From NCBI GenBank assembly GCA_022360315.1, contig JAKSDA010000108.1:41276-105275 (forward strand): DNA of 64,000 bases. The letters are read 5' to 3'. The notes under the pieces are model-generated. The model saw nothing but the letters and a program-made list of their open reading frames with translations. It was not told the origin of the DNA and ran no database searches. The stretch is from Pseudomonadota bacterium. Lineage in GTDB: Bacteria; Myxococcota_A; Polyangia; Haliangiales; Haliangiaceae. Of the stretch, positions 35,641-44,377 are shown one piece after another (the stretch's first letter is position 1; each line of letters opens with the position of its first letter). The translations under genes were made by a program, and so were the position numbers.

Positions 35641-36310
35641 GATCATGGGTGCGAGAGTTGTGCAACGGGCGCGACGCAGGGAAGACAAAGAAGCGCGTCG
35701 GCGTACGATCATGGAAGCGGCATTGGCATTGTTCGAGGAGCGCCGGTTTGCCGAGGTCAAGATGATCGATGTGGCGCGTGCTGCCAATCTGGCCAAGGGC
35801 ACGGTTTTTCTGTATTTTCCGACCAAAGAGGCGCTTTTTCTCGATATCCTGGAAGAGCTTTTGGTCGACTGGCTAGACGAGGTCAACCGCAACCTGGACA
35901 GCGGCAAGGGTCGCTGGACGTCAGCCCGGGTGAGACGAATCCTTACCGAGACGTTGGTTCCGCGCGACTCGTTTATCCGTCTGCTCGGGCTGATTACCAA
36001 TGTGCTCGAGGAAAATGTCGACGTCAAGCGCGTGGTCGCCTTCAAACGCCGTCTGCTCGACCTTCTCAATAACACTGGTGGTCGGCTGGAAAGGCGTCTG
36101 GACTTCCTCGGATCGGGCGAGGGGGCACATCTCATCCTGCAGATCTACGCTGCGGTCGTGGGGGTGAAACAGCTGACGGATCCGGGCCAGGTAGCCCGCG
36201 AGGCACTACAGCGCCCAGAATTGGAATCGCTGAATCTCGACTTCGAGACCGAGCTGCGCGAGTTCTTTTTGATCCTGCTCAACGGACTGGAGCGGCGGGC
36301 CGAAAAATGA
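35639..36310 (+). CDS. TetR-family transcriptional regulator
   Basis: A 223-residue repressor. The N-terminal HTH is clear (EARRRTIMEAALALFEERRFAEVKMIDVARAANLAKGTVFLYFPTKEALF). The C-terminal ligand-binding part is helical and specific to this protein. The start may be ATG 35639 or 35645; both lie just after the probable promoter, so the message is nearly leaderless. It is divergent from the carotenoid oxygenase, with a TGACCAATGGTCA palindrome in the shared 78-base region, so it likely represses both itself and the oxygenase until a carotenoid- or fatty-acid-type ligand binds. The target is inferred from position. Confidence 0.88.
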   Translation: MIMGARVVQRARRREDKEARRRTIMEAALALFEERRFAEVKMIDVARAANLAKGTVFLYFPTKEALFLDILEELLVDWLDEVNRNLDSGKGRWTSARVRRILTETLVPRDSFIRLLGLITNVLEENVDVKRVVAFKRRLLDLLNNTGGRLERRLDFLGSGEGAHLILQIYAAVVGVKQLTDPGQVAREALQRPELESLNLDFETELREFFLILLNGLERRAEK

Positions 36311-36350
36311 ATATATGGGGTCGGCAGAGTTTCTGGACTCGCCGAACGTG

Positions 36351-37220
36351 TTACCGGGCGACGTTGGCAATCGCGTCCAGGATGAGGGGCCACGCGTCGG
36401 GCGGCATATCGTGCCCCATACCGTCGATCATGCGCAGTCGCGCCCCCGGGATTGCACGAGCTGTGGCCCGCCCTCCACGCGGAGGTACGAGCGGATCGTC
36501 CGCGCCGTGGAGAACCATCGTTGGTGCACGCACCGAGCGCAGGGCCTGCACTCGACTCTGCGCCTCGGCTATCGCCGCAAACTGACGGCGCAGACCACGC
36601 GGGTAAAACGATCGATCGTAGGCAAGAGCAGCACGGCGCCTCAATCGGTCTTCGTCGACCGCGAATCCGCGGCTGCCGATCGCGCGAAAGGTGGCGACAT
36701 AGTTTGCGATCGCCTCTTCCCGGGTGCGCGGGTACGGCAAGGTGAACGCCCGCAGAGCGCGCGGTCTGGCCAGCTTGCTGAGGGGATCGCCAGGATGCGA
36801 CATTATCGAGGTCAGACTGCGCACTCGGCCGGGATGCTCGATGGCCATGATCTGCGCGATCATTCCGCCCATCGAAGCTCCCACGATGTGGGCCCGAGCG
36901 ATGTCCAGGGCGTCGAGCAAACCCACTGCATCAGCAGCCATATCGCGCAGGGAATAGGGGGCGCGCACAGGTCGGCCCAAAGCGGCACGGAGCAGGAGCT
37001 GGCGCATGGACGCAACGCGCAGATGATCGAGCCTGGACGACAGACCCACGTCGCGATTGTCGAAGCGAATCACGCGAAAGCCACGCCCCGCGAGCCGGGC
37101 ACAGAACTCGTCGTCCCACGTGACCAGTTGTGCGCCGAGCCCCATGATGAGAAGCATGGGTTCGCCGTGTCCCATGGACTCCCAGTAAATATCGATCCCG
37201 TTGACATGAGCAACTGGCAT
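36351..37220 (-). CDS. Alpha/beta hydrolase
   Basis: About 289 residues with the alpha/beta-hydrolase fold. The nucleophile elbow is HIVGASMGGMIAQ (Ser), the acid is HGADDPLVPP (Asp), and the base is GMGHDMP (His). The oxyanion loop lies in LLIMGLGAQLVTWD. I start at ATG 37220, which has GGAG upstream; the longer frame is unsupported. It is most like the many stand-alone esterase/lactonase/haloalkane-type members of the superfamily, so the substrate is unknown. It is convergent with the TetR gene and has no operon partner. No signal peptide, so it is cytoplasmic. Confidence 0.9.
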   Translation of the reverse strand: MPVAHVNGIDIYWESMGHGEPMLLIMGLGAQLVTWDDEFCARLAGRGFRVIRFDNRDVGLSSRLDHLRVASMRQLLLRAALGRPVRAPYSLRDMAADAVGLLDALDIARAHIVGASMGGMIAQIMAIEHPGRVRSLTSIMSHPGDPLSKLARPRALRAFTLPYPRTREEAIANYVATFRAIGSRGFAVDEDRLRRRAALAYDRSFYPRGLRRQFAAIAEAQSRVQALRSVRAPTMVLHGADDPLVPPRGGRATARAIPGARLRMIDGMGHDMPPDAWPLILDAIANVAR

Positions 37221-37366
37221 TGCAACTCCGTCAGTAGTCGAACTCGTCACCTATACACGTACCGCGACGACGACAGCGATGCAAATCCAGCCAGGCATTG
37301 CACTGCTCTGCGATTGCAATCATTGTATCGCCCCTCGCTCTATCATCCCTCGTCGCGGACTCTCGC

Positions 37367-38317
37367 TCATTGGCCAGCTCTGGCGCCCACGGCAATGCGT
37401 CGCGGTGGACCCAGGGCGGTCATTTGCGCCAGTGTACCGGGTTTTGGCGCCTTGAATCGCCTGATCCGGACGACGTACTGGACTCGGCGAGTCAGCCGCC
37501 AGTATTCGCCCGGAGAGCGCAAGTCCTGAGCGCCGTAAGTCGCGCGATCCCCTGGAAGAACCAGTCGTGCCACGGGTCGACGGGTTCCGGGATCAGAGAT
37601 GTCCCAGCCGCTCGTCGGATCGGTGGCAATTCGCGTCACCTCGAACAGGATATCACCGGGGCCGCGCTCGATCTCCGAAACCGGCCGCGCTCCCCGGGGC
37701 GGGCGGTTGATCGTCGCGATCACGTGGCTACCCGGCGGCCCATCGCCAGGCCCATGATCGAGATCAGTGGGCTCGGCCGAATCGAGAACCTCGATGCGCC
37801 CGGCTCGCCAGTACCAGGCTCGCTCGCGGTCGACATGCCAGGCTCCCCACATCACAAGGCGCTGACCCGGGGAAATGTCGCCATCGGCAGCGACGCGTAT
37901 GGCCAATGCCCCCTGACCCTCGGTCTCGTCGATGAACCAGTGATAGTCCGCAGGCAGAGATTCTCGATGATGACCCCGATCTCGTATTGTCGGCCGGGCC
38001 GGCTGTACCACACCGCCGAGACGACCGTAGATGATGCCCTGTCGACCGCGACGAGACAGATATCTGCCGCGCTCAACAACCGCCTGCCATGCAGGCACAG
38101 CTCCGAGGGCGTGCAGAGCTTCTTTTTCGCTGCGCTCTCTGTGCTTGAAGAGAGCGGGCTGGCCAGACCCGGTGTCGGCCGGCCCGGTATCCACCACAGC
38201 GGCATCCGAAGGCGACACGGATACTCGTCGCGGCTCGCGCGACGGGCCTTCGCTCGAACGGTCAGGGCAACCCATAAAGGCGCAGGTCATCGCCAATAAG
38301 ACAACCGAGGCCCGCAT
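37367..38317 (-). CDS. Lipoprotein of unknown function
   Basis: A 316-residue protein with a lipobox (hydrophobic LLAMTCAFMGC, Cys at residue 17), then a Ser/Pro-rich spacer. The mature part is a beta-rich domain, about 240 residues, with conserved-looking segments such as IIYGRLGGVV, YHWFIDETEGQGALAIRV and YWRLTRRVQYVVRIRRF. It has no recognised catalytic motif. The sequence resembles OB-like or stress-bearing membrane lipoproteins of myxobacteria, but no family can be named. Upstream (38318-38515) lies an AT-rich region with a GCATCTG/CAGATGC inverted repeat at 38337-38355, its likely promoter. Confidence 0.7.
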   Translation of the reverse strand: MRASVVLLAMTCAFMGCPDRSSEGPSREPRRVSVSPSDAAVVDTGPADTGSGQPALFKHRERSEKEALHALGAVPAWQAVVERGRYLSRRGRQGIIYGRLGGVVQPARPTIRDRGHHRESLPADYHWFIDETEGQGALAIRVAADGDISPGQRLVMWGAWHVDRERAWYWRAGRIEVLDSAEPTDLDHGPGDGPPGSHVIATINRPPRGARPVSEIERGPGDILFEVTRIATDPTSGWDISDPGTRRPVARLVLPGDRATYGAQDLRSPGEYWRLTRRVQYVVRIRRFKAPKPGTLAQMTALGPPRRIAVGARAGQ

Positions 38318-38515
38318 AACTGAACATTCCGATACTGCATCTGGTAATCAGATGCAACAATCATACGTTACCATATACGGTATGTATCTCATTGTATACA
38401 GGTAAATACAACTCAATTCTCGGCTTATCTTATCGCATATGACAGCAATGAAAAAATATCGATATACTGCATGATCGAGGCTGGCAGCGGGCCTATATAT
38501 CATTCTTCGTTTGGT

Positions 38516-39484
38516 TCAGCGGGGCAGAGCTTGGGCGGGAATCATCGGGATTCGAATATGCGACGGGTATCGCTTGCTGTGGTAGATGCGCTGAGTAGCG
38601 GCGATTGCATCGGCGCCCTTTTTGGGCCGATAGATTGTGGTCGACAGCCATGAACCGTCGCGAGTGGGGACTTTGACATCGCGGTCGACAGCGATCTCGA
38701 ACTCGGGCCTGGATAGATGGGGATCTTGGTTTTGGGCCGTGCGAAGGAGTTCGTATCCGTCGCGGACAAAGGCCGCGTGCTGGGCCGGGACGTCGAGGAG
38801 GTACACGCGCAGTTCTGCATCGACCCAGACCTCGAAGTCGACGCCATCGACGCTCATGGCGTAGCGCTCGAAGGTGTGATCGCGGCCGGCGATGGTTCGC
38901 TTCACCGCGTCCTTGCGACTGACTTCGAGGTCGGCCATCTTGCGTGGCAAGATGAACGCCGAAAGCACCTGTTTGCCGCCCCGGATGCTGTCGTAGCGTT
39001 GCAGAGCATGGCTGAGCAGGGCCGGCGACGAGTTGGAAAACAGGACCGCCCCGGGTGTGAGCTCGACGGTGATGCTCTTCTCTTTGTGCGTGACCACGGC
39101 CTTGTTGCCACGCCGCTCGACATCGACCTGGCCGCTCGGACTTTCGAGCGAGATGCGCTGCCAGCGGCCGCTGTCATCGGTGGCGATGTCCATGGCAGTA
39201 CTCACAGTCTGACCCGCCATGCTGAGAGTGAAGCGCTCGCTATAGGTGCGGTTGGCGCCGAGTTTGTAGTCGAGGCTGCCGATGACGTCTTCGTTGAGAT
39301 AGAGCTGAAATCGTCCACTGTCCTGCAGCCCGGGCCCTCGATCTGCCCGACTATCGAGCTGTCGGGCGGAGTCAGAGCTGCGCTCGGTTTGCGTTGTGGC
39401 CGCCTGTGTCGGCTCTTTGGTCTGTTCTCCTCGAGGAGCACACGCGGACAGCAATAATGCGGTATAAAGCCAGATTCGTCTCAT
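38516..39484 (-). CDS. Lipoprotein with truncated CocE/S15-like C-terminus
   Basis: About 322 residues from ATG 39484 (GAGGACC upstream). It has a lipobox (ALLLSAC), a linker, and a beta-rich domain of about 200 residues with SLDYKLGANRTYSERFTLSM and AGRDHTFERYAMSVDGVDFEVWVDAE features. Near the C-terminus stands DVKVPTRDGSWLSTTIYRPK, which is the usual beginning of a CocE/NonD (X-Pro dipeptidyl peptidase S15) hydrolase domain. Only about 30 residues follow and no catalytic Ser/Asp/His is present, so the hydrolase part looks deleted. I infer a truncated gene whose N-terminal domain may still be made. Confidence 0.65.
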   Translation of the reverse strand: MRRIWLYTALLLSACAPRGEQTKEPTQAATTQTERSSDSARQLDSRADRGPGLQDSGRFQLYLNEDVIGSLDYKLGANRTYSERFTLSMAGQTVSTAMDIATDDSGRWQRISLESPSGQVDVERRGNKAVVTHKEKSITVELTPGAVLFSNSSPALLSHALQRYDSIRGGKQVLSAFILPRKMADLEVSRKDAVKRTIAGRDHTFERYAMSVDGVDFEVWVDAELRVYLLDVPAQHAAFVRDGYELLRTAQNQDPHLSRPEFEIAVDRDVKVPTRDGSWLSTTIYRPKKGADAIAATQRIYHSKRYPSHIRIPMIPAQALPR

Positions 39485-39644
39485 GATTCGGTCCTCTGGA
39501 TCGTGTCTCTGAGTGTGAGCCGGGTGCATTGGCCATCACATCTGGCCTCGCCGCCGCCGGTAATGGCCAGGCCGCGCAATCGCCGATTCTGCCGCCAAGT
39601 AGGCCGGCATGCTGCTGCAAATCGCGCTACTATCGCTGCACCGA

Positions 39645-40490
39645 ATGATCGACTCGATGCTCGGAGATTATCGCATTCTCGACAAACTGGCTGAGACCGG
39701 CATGGGCATTTTGCACACCGCGCGCAGCCAGCGCACAGGCCGCGATGTCACGGTCGAGGTTCTTCACCCCAGCGTGGCCAGCAAACCCGATGCAATCATC
39801 CGATTTTCGGAGGGCGCGCGCGCGCTGGCCCGAATGGTACATCCCGGTATCGTCGCCATCCTCGACTACGACGAGGTCGATGGCAAGGTGTTCATGGTGC
39901 TCGAACCGCTGCGCGGCGATAGTCTCGCCACTCGTCTCGAACTGGGTCCAATGCCGGTCAAACAGGCAGTGGATATCGTCCGCCAGCTCGCTGAAGCGCT
40001 CGGTGCCGCACACGAGTTCGGGGTGGTTCACCGCGATCTCAAGCCTCAAAACGTCTTTCTGATCTCCGATCCCGACACCGCCACAGGTGAACGGGTCAAG
40101 GTCCTCGACTTCAGCCTGGCCACAATGCCGGAGCAGCGCGAAACGGTGGTCACCGGAGAGGATTATCTGCTCGGTACGCCGACGTATATGGCTCCCGAGC
40201 AGGGTTCGGACATCGTCGATATCGATCACCGGGCCGATCTGTACTCGCTCGGCTGCATCCTGTATGAGCTGTTGTGCGGCATGCCGCCATTTGGCAGAGG
40301 CGGTCTGGAAGTCCTGGCCGCACACTTGAGCGACGAGCCACCGCCGCTCCGGACCCGCGCGCCCAGCGTGTCGCCCGCGCTCGAAGCGGTGGCGATGCGA
40401 CTTCTGGCCAAAAACCCCGATGAGCGCTATCCCTCGTGCGATTCATTGATCACCGCGCTCGACCGCGTCGCGCCATCGTCGAGGAGCTGA
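39645..40490 (+). CDS. Protein pseudokinase (Hanks-type fold)
   Basis: About 281 residues, a kinase domain alone with no membrane segment. The fold is recognisable by HRDLKPQNVF, GTPTYMAPEQ and DLYSLGCILYELLCGMPPF. However, the glycine loop is altered (LAETGMGILHTA), the ATP-binding lysine of VAxK is Glu (VTVEVL), and DFG reads DFS (VLDFSLAT). Loss of both Lys and Gly is rare among active kinases, so this is a probable pseudokinase, possibly with a regulatory or decoy role. The start is uncertain (39609, 39645 or 39657); none has a clear ribosome-binding site. Confidence 0.8.
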   Translation: MIDSMLGDYRILDKLAETGMGILHTARSQRTGRDVTVEVLHPSVASKPDAIIRFSEGARALARMVHPGIVAILDYDEVDGKVFMVLEPLRGDSLATRLELGPMPVKQAVDIVRQLAEALGAAHEFGVVHRDLKPQNVFLISDPDTATGERVKVLDFSLATMPEQRETVVTGEDYLLGTPTYMAPEQGSDIVDIDHRADLYSLGCILYELLCGMPPFGRGGLEVLAAHLSDEPPPLRTRAPSVSPALEAVAMRLLAKNPDERYPSCDSLITALDRVAPSSRS

Positions 40491-40526
40491 GGCCCTCGCG
40501 GAAATAACTGTGCGGGCCCTGAACCG

Positions 40527-40546
40527 AGCTCGCCAAGTGGCGAGCT
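40527..40546 (+). terminator. Short hairpin after pseudokinase gene
   Basis: AGCTCGCC, loop AAGT and GGCGAGCT form a perfect 8-bp stem 37 bases after the pseudokinase stop. No T-run follows, so this may be a weak terminator or a regulatory stem in front of the DUF4105 gene. Confidence 0.35.
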
Positions 40547-40583
40547 GGACGGAGAACACAAAGGCCCGTACTCTATTACTGTA

Positions 40584-41915
40584 ATGCCCGAGATTGGCAG
40601 GCCGTTACGGCGATTATTGGACAGGGTTCCCGGTGACACGAGCCGTGCCCGACGAGGTGTGCATCTTCTTGTAGTGCTTGCCGCATTGTCGGGCGCCACG
40701 CCGGTGTTGGCCAGCGGCAATGGGTCCTCGGGTGGGCAATGGACTGGCCCGATTCCCCAAGTCGTCCTGTACACCATGGGCACAGGGAGCCTCATTTTCG
40801 AGAAATGGGGCCATGCGGCTCTGTGCATCGAGTACTCCGGCAGCCAGGCCCAAGGGATCTGTTACAACTACGGCACCACGGATTTTACCCGCCCGATCAA
40901 AGTCGTATGGGACTTCGTGCGCGGCGAGGGCCTCTTCTGGGTGTCAAGGGATACACCGCGCCGCATGATCGCTCGATACCGCTCCTACGATCGCTCGATG
41001 TGGCGGCAAGTCTTGCCGCTCACCCCCGAACAGGCGGTAAATGCAGCCCGTACGCTCGCGCATGCTGCCATGCCGGAGAATCGACACTACATTTACCATC
41101 ATTTTTTCGACAACTGCACGACCCGGATTCGCGACATTATCGATGAAGTCACGGACGGGGCACTGCGCCGGGACAGCTCCGACAAACTCGGTCCGACGTT
41201 TCGCGATTACAGCCGGCAGGGGTTTGCCGAGATGACCTGGGCGCTCATCGGTACCGACTATTTACTCGGCCGTCAGGCCGATCTGCAGCCCGATCGATGG
41301 CAGGTGATGTTCTTACCCGACTTTCTGCGCCAGCACGTGACCGAACGGCTGGGTGCCGAACCAGAACTGGTATACGAACGCCGCGGCCCGGCTTTTTCGC
41401 AGGATCCGGGGATGGGTGGTCGCGGCTTCATGTTCCTGCTCGCCCTACTACTCGCCGTGCCCGTTGCCGTGACCCGCTGGCGCGGTCGCTTCGAGCGCCT
41501 CGGCATTGCTGCCGCCATCGTGCCGTCGTTTCTGTTCTCGTTTGTGGTGTGGGGACTGCCCGCGATCTCTTCGCTCGAGGCGCTGCGCTACAACGAGGTA
41601 CTGCTGGTTTACTGTCCACTCGATCTGGCACTACTGGTACTGGGACAAAAACGCCGGCAGGTCTACGCCCAGCTGCGGGTTGCCTGGCTCGTCGCAGTTT
41701 CATTACTGTGCGCCGTCGGCGTATTCACCCAGCCCTTATGGGCTCCCATTGCGCTGGTTTTTGTCCCACTGATCGTGATTGCCATACCGGTGTTTCCGGA
41801 AAAATCGAGCTCTGTAACGGACGACGCAACCGGATCAACCCACCGGGCCGGCGCGGCGAAGAGCGGGGTTGGCAACCCGGGCAAGGGCAAAAAAAAGGGC
41901 AAAAAGCGCCGCTGA
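40584..41915 (+). CDS. DUF4105 (Lnb N-terminal-like) membrane protein
   Basis: About 443 residues. A signal segment lies at 26-43. The N-terminal half is the DUF4105/Lnb periplasmic domain: EKWGHAALCIEY, YNYGTTDFTRPIKVVWDFVRGEG, SYDRSMWRQVLPLT, and PENRHYIYHHFFDNCTTRIRDII, with conserved His, Asp and Cys that suggest a papain-like/NlpC-type peptidase fold. The C-terminal part has about five transmembrane helices and ends in a Lys/Gly-rich tail. The role is unknown; a membrane-bound peptidase, amidase or transacylase acting on the periplasmic side is plausible. The gene is alone, downstream of the pseudokinase. Confidence 0.85.
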   Translation: MPEIGRPLRRLLDRVPGDTSRARRGVHLLVVLAALSGATPVLASGNGSSGGQWTGPIPQVVLYTMGTGSLIFEKWGHAALCIEYSGSQAQGICYNYGTTDFTRPIKVVWDFVRGEGLFWVSRDTPRRMIARYRSYDRSMWRQVLPLTPEQAVNAARTLAHAAMPENRHYIYHHFFDNCTTRIRDIIDEVTDGALRRDSSDKLGPTFRDYSRQGFAEMTWALIGTDYLLGRQADLQPDRWQVMFLPDFLRQHVTERLGAEPELVYERRGPAFSQDPGMGGRGFMFLLALLLAVPVAVTRWRGRFERLGIAAAIVPSFLFSFVVWGLPAISSLEALRYNEVLLVYCPLDLALLVLGQKRRQVYAQLRVAWLVAVSLLCAVGVFTQPLWAPIALVFVPLIVIAIPVFPEKSSSVTDDATGSTHRAGAAKSGVGNPGKGKKKGKKRR

Positions 41916-41935
41916 CCGGTATTCCTCGTCGCCGC

Positions 41936-42222
41936 TCATTTGTACCGATTCCACTCGTTGTAGAAGTGAGTGAGGATGGCGTCGACCAGCGGCGCGGGCA
42001 GGGCATTCATGATCTGGTTGATGTCGGCCATCCGGTCAGGCAGCTGTCCGCCCCCGCGCCGATCATGCCGAGCGCCTCCTCCACGGTAGCCACCGTATCT
42101 TCATCGGCATGGAATATTTAGCCAAAAATACGGCCCTGCATCCAATCGGGATCTTGCGAGCGATATGTGCGCAGTTTGCGCATGATCTCCGCCCTGCTCT
42201 TGCTGTGTTGGGGAATTTTCAT
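41936..42222 (-). pseudogene. Decayed ORF resembling N-terminus of a PLP-dependent decarboxylase
   Basis: An ATG four bases after the FHA stop has GAGGCT upstream and reads MKIPQHSKSRAEIMRKLRTY, then SQDPDWMQGRIFG before a stop. The same frame continues after that stop as IFHADEDTVATVEEALGMIGAG, and after a one-base frameshift as QLPDRMADINQIMNALPAPL with a final stop. The pattern KSRAEI...YR..D.DWMQGRIFG resembles the N-terminal part of sphingosine-phosphate-lyase/glutamate-decarboxylase-like PLP enzymes. It has at least one nonsense change and one frameshift. It may be a dead gene, or the first 34 residues could be a small protein in the CHAT-cyclase operon. Confidence 0.5.
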
Positions 42223-42226
42223 AGCC

Positions 42227-42589
42227 TCACTCGGGTGGCCGGGTCAAGGTACGCCCGTAGAGGGTGGCTTCTTCTTGCAACGGCGCGCCGAATTGCAGAA
42301 AGACTTCATTGGCCAGACGAACCTCGCTGCCCGGCTCGATTGCAGCCTCGTCCCCCTTGGCAACTGCCTTGCCGTCCACCTCGGTGGTCTGCGGCGAGAG
42401 CTGGCGCAAGTAGTAGCCGTCGGGCTTGCGCCGGAGTTCGAAGTGCCAGCGGCTGATCACCGGCTTGCTGTGGGTGATGACAATGTCGTTGGCCGGCGTC
42501 CCGTCGGGCAGCTTGTCCAGGCGGCCGAACGAAATAGTATCTTGTCGGGGTAGAACGATCTCGTCACCGGTATTCTGGTTGATGACCAC
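42227..42589 (-). CDS. FHA-domain protein in CHAT-cyclase operon
   Basis: A 120-residue protein consisting almost only of an FHA domain: TISFGRLDKLPDGTPANDIVITHSKPVISRWHFEL, then YYLRQLSPQTTEVDGKAV, then IEPGSEVRLANEVFLQFGAP. The phosphothreonine-binding residues appear as the GR loop and S.RWH. It starts six bases after the stop of the CHAT-cyclase gene and is followed four bases later by a decayed ORF, so the three form one transcript. It probably reads phosphorylation made by one of the local kinases and brings the CHAT-cyclase to it; that link is inference. Confidence 0.85.
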   Translation of the reverse strand: MVINQNTGDEIVLPRQDTISFGRLDKLPDGTPANDIVITHSKPVISRWHFELRRKPDGYYLRQLSPQTTEVDGKAVAKGDEAAIEPGSEVRLANEVFLQFGAPLQEEATLYGRTLTRPPE

Positions 42590-42595
42590 TGTCGG

Positions 42596-44377
42596 CTAGT
42601 TGGCATCGCTGTGGCGGGGCAAATGATATAGATTGATCGTGCGGGTGTCGTCGAATACATCGATGCTCGGCAGCGGTCGACAAAGGGCCTGGACGCCCTT
42701 GGCGGTCTGGCGAAAAGCCCGCTGCGATAGCTGGATTTCACCCTTCTCGGCCTGGGCCACGATGCTTGCCGCGAGTTCGACCTCTTCGCCGGCAACGATA
42801 TCGCCATTGGTGAGGACCGGGCCGTAATGAATCCCCACCCGTACGATGAGCTGATCCTCGCGACTGATCTCGTAATTGTGCTTCGTGATCGAATCCAGAA
42901 AGGCAAAACTCGCCTTGATAGCGCTTTTTACCGCTGGAAAACAGGCGCGCAGGCCATCGCCGTCGCTGGCGAAAATGCGCCCTGCCTCGATGGTGGCGAC
43001 CTCTTCGAACAGCTCTCGATAGCGCTCTTGTAGCTTTTTCGCGGCTTTGGAACCGAGGCGGGCAAATAGCTCGGTCGAGCCGACGATGTCGGTGCACACC
43101 AGGGCCAGACTGTGGGCGAAACGAGACGATAGCTCGCCGGTGACGTGGTTGCGCAGTTCCAGGAGATCACCGAGGCCGAGGGTCGCGATATCTGCCAGGC
43201 TGAGCGCTTCTGATTGGCCGCTGCCAGTGGACTGTGACGGAGCGGCCCGGGTACTGTGGGCGGCAGGTGCGGCAGAAAGAAGATTTGTCTCGTCACCGTC
43301 GGCCTGACGCGCATAGAGCTGCAGACTGGCCCAGTCGAGCCGGGTCGTATTTCTGGCCAGACGCGAGCGGGCGTGGAGAAACGCCTGCTCGAGAGAAGAG
43401 CGCTTGGCGAGCATCTCCTGGTACAGAGTCTCGGTGAGATGGATGGAGCCCTGAACCGAGAGCAGAAAACGCGACCCCACGACCGCCTGGAAGCCGACCC
43501 GGTGAAGAGCCTGGGCAACGCTGTCGAAACGGCTGGCTTGTGCACTCTCGCATGCTGCTATGACAATCAAACGCAGGGTGGAAGCATAGGGGGCCAGGAG
43601 CTGACGAAGTCGCCAAGCATCCACAGCTACGGCACCGCGCCCGCTTCGCTCATCGTCGAGCATCAAACCGGCGGTTTGCCCGACCGCACCACCGTGACAC
43701 AATATGTGCAACATCGACACCGGGCGACCTTCCTGGATGGCTCGATCGAGGGCGTCGGCCAGCTTGCCGATCGAGGTGTGAGGGACCACGTCGCGGTCCG
43801 ACTCGAAGGCGATGTTGCCCCGTCGACACGCTTCGTCAATGGCTGCAATATGCTGGTCAGCAGGTACGGCTCCAGCGGCATCCGACCATGCGACCAGAAC
43901 GCGACCGGGCCGATTCGCCGTATCTTGTTTGATCGGCGCAGTTCGCGTATCGGGCCACTCGTAGCGGACCAGCACGCCGGGAAGCTCGCCCACGCATTGG
44001 CCGCTCCCCTCCAGCGAGAGCAGTCCCCACGGCAGGGTATAGAGCTCGGCCGCAGCCGAACGCACTGTGATGCGGACCGGTTGAGCTCTCTGCACTGCAT
44101 CGGCGATATCACGAGCGAGCCAGCTCCACCCGGCAGGCTCGACAAACGTCTGCAGAGTATGGGCGAGGCGCTGAATCACCGCCGGATCGCAGTTGGGCTC
44201 GCGAAGCGCTTCGAGCTCGCCGAGGAGTTCATCTGTCCAGTCGAGGTCCATTTGCTTGCGTCCACCCTCGCGAGTACGAAGGGCATAGCTCTGTGGCCCG
44301 AAGCGAAATGCGTATGGATCATCGGGCGTGTCGGTGCGCGCAAACTCGAACTCGATAGACAGGGACGACTGGGTCAT
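42596..44377 (-). CDS. CHAT protease-class III cyclase-like fusion
   Basis: About 593 residues from ATG 44377; no strong ribosome-binding site. Residues 1-140 match the N-terminal module of the CHAT-STAND-WD40 protein. Residues about 150-370 are the CHAT domain with His in HILCHGGAV and Cys in VIAACESAQ. Residues about 422-593 are a class III adenylate/guanylate cyclase catalytic domain (LVCTDIVGSTELFARLG, FASDGDGLRACF, VRVGIHYGPVLTNGDIVAGEEVELAASI). Metal-binding Asp residues are present. The conserved Asn and Arg that normally stand in the VNxAxR motif are replaced by Glu and Ser (VELAASI), so cyclase activity is doubtful. It may sense nucleotide and control the protease. It is co-transcribed with an FHA protein. 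Confidence 0.87.
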   Translation of the reverse strand: MTQSSLSIEFEFARTDTPDDPYAFRFGPQSYALRTREGGRKQMDLDWTDELLGELEALREPNCDPAVIQRLAHTLQTFVEPAGWSWLARDIADAVQRAQPVRITVRSAAAELYTLPWGLLSLEGSGQCVGELPGVLVRYEWPDTRTAPIKQDTANRPGRVLVAWSDAAGAVPADQHIAAIDEACRRGNIAFESDRDVVPHTSIGKLADALDRAIQEGRPVSMLHILCHGGAVGQTAGLMLDDERSGRGAVAVDAWRLRQLLAPYASTLRLIVIAACESAQASRFDSVAQALHRVGFQAVVGSRFLLSVQGSIHLTETLYQEMLAKRSSLEQAFLHARSRLARNTTRLDWASLQLYARQADGDETNLLSAAPAAHSTRAAPSQSTGSGQSEALSLADIATLGLGDLLELRNHVTGELSSRFAHSLALVCTDIVGSTELFARLGSKAAKKLQERYRELFEEVATIEAGRIFASDGDGLRACFPAVKSAIKASFAFLDSITKHNYEISREDQLIVRVGIHYGPVLTNGDIVAGEEVELAASIVAQAEKGEIQLSQRAFRQTAKGVQALCRPLPSIDVFDDTRTINLYHLPRHSDAN

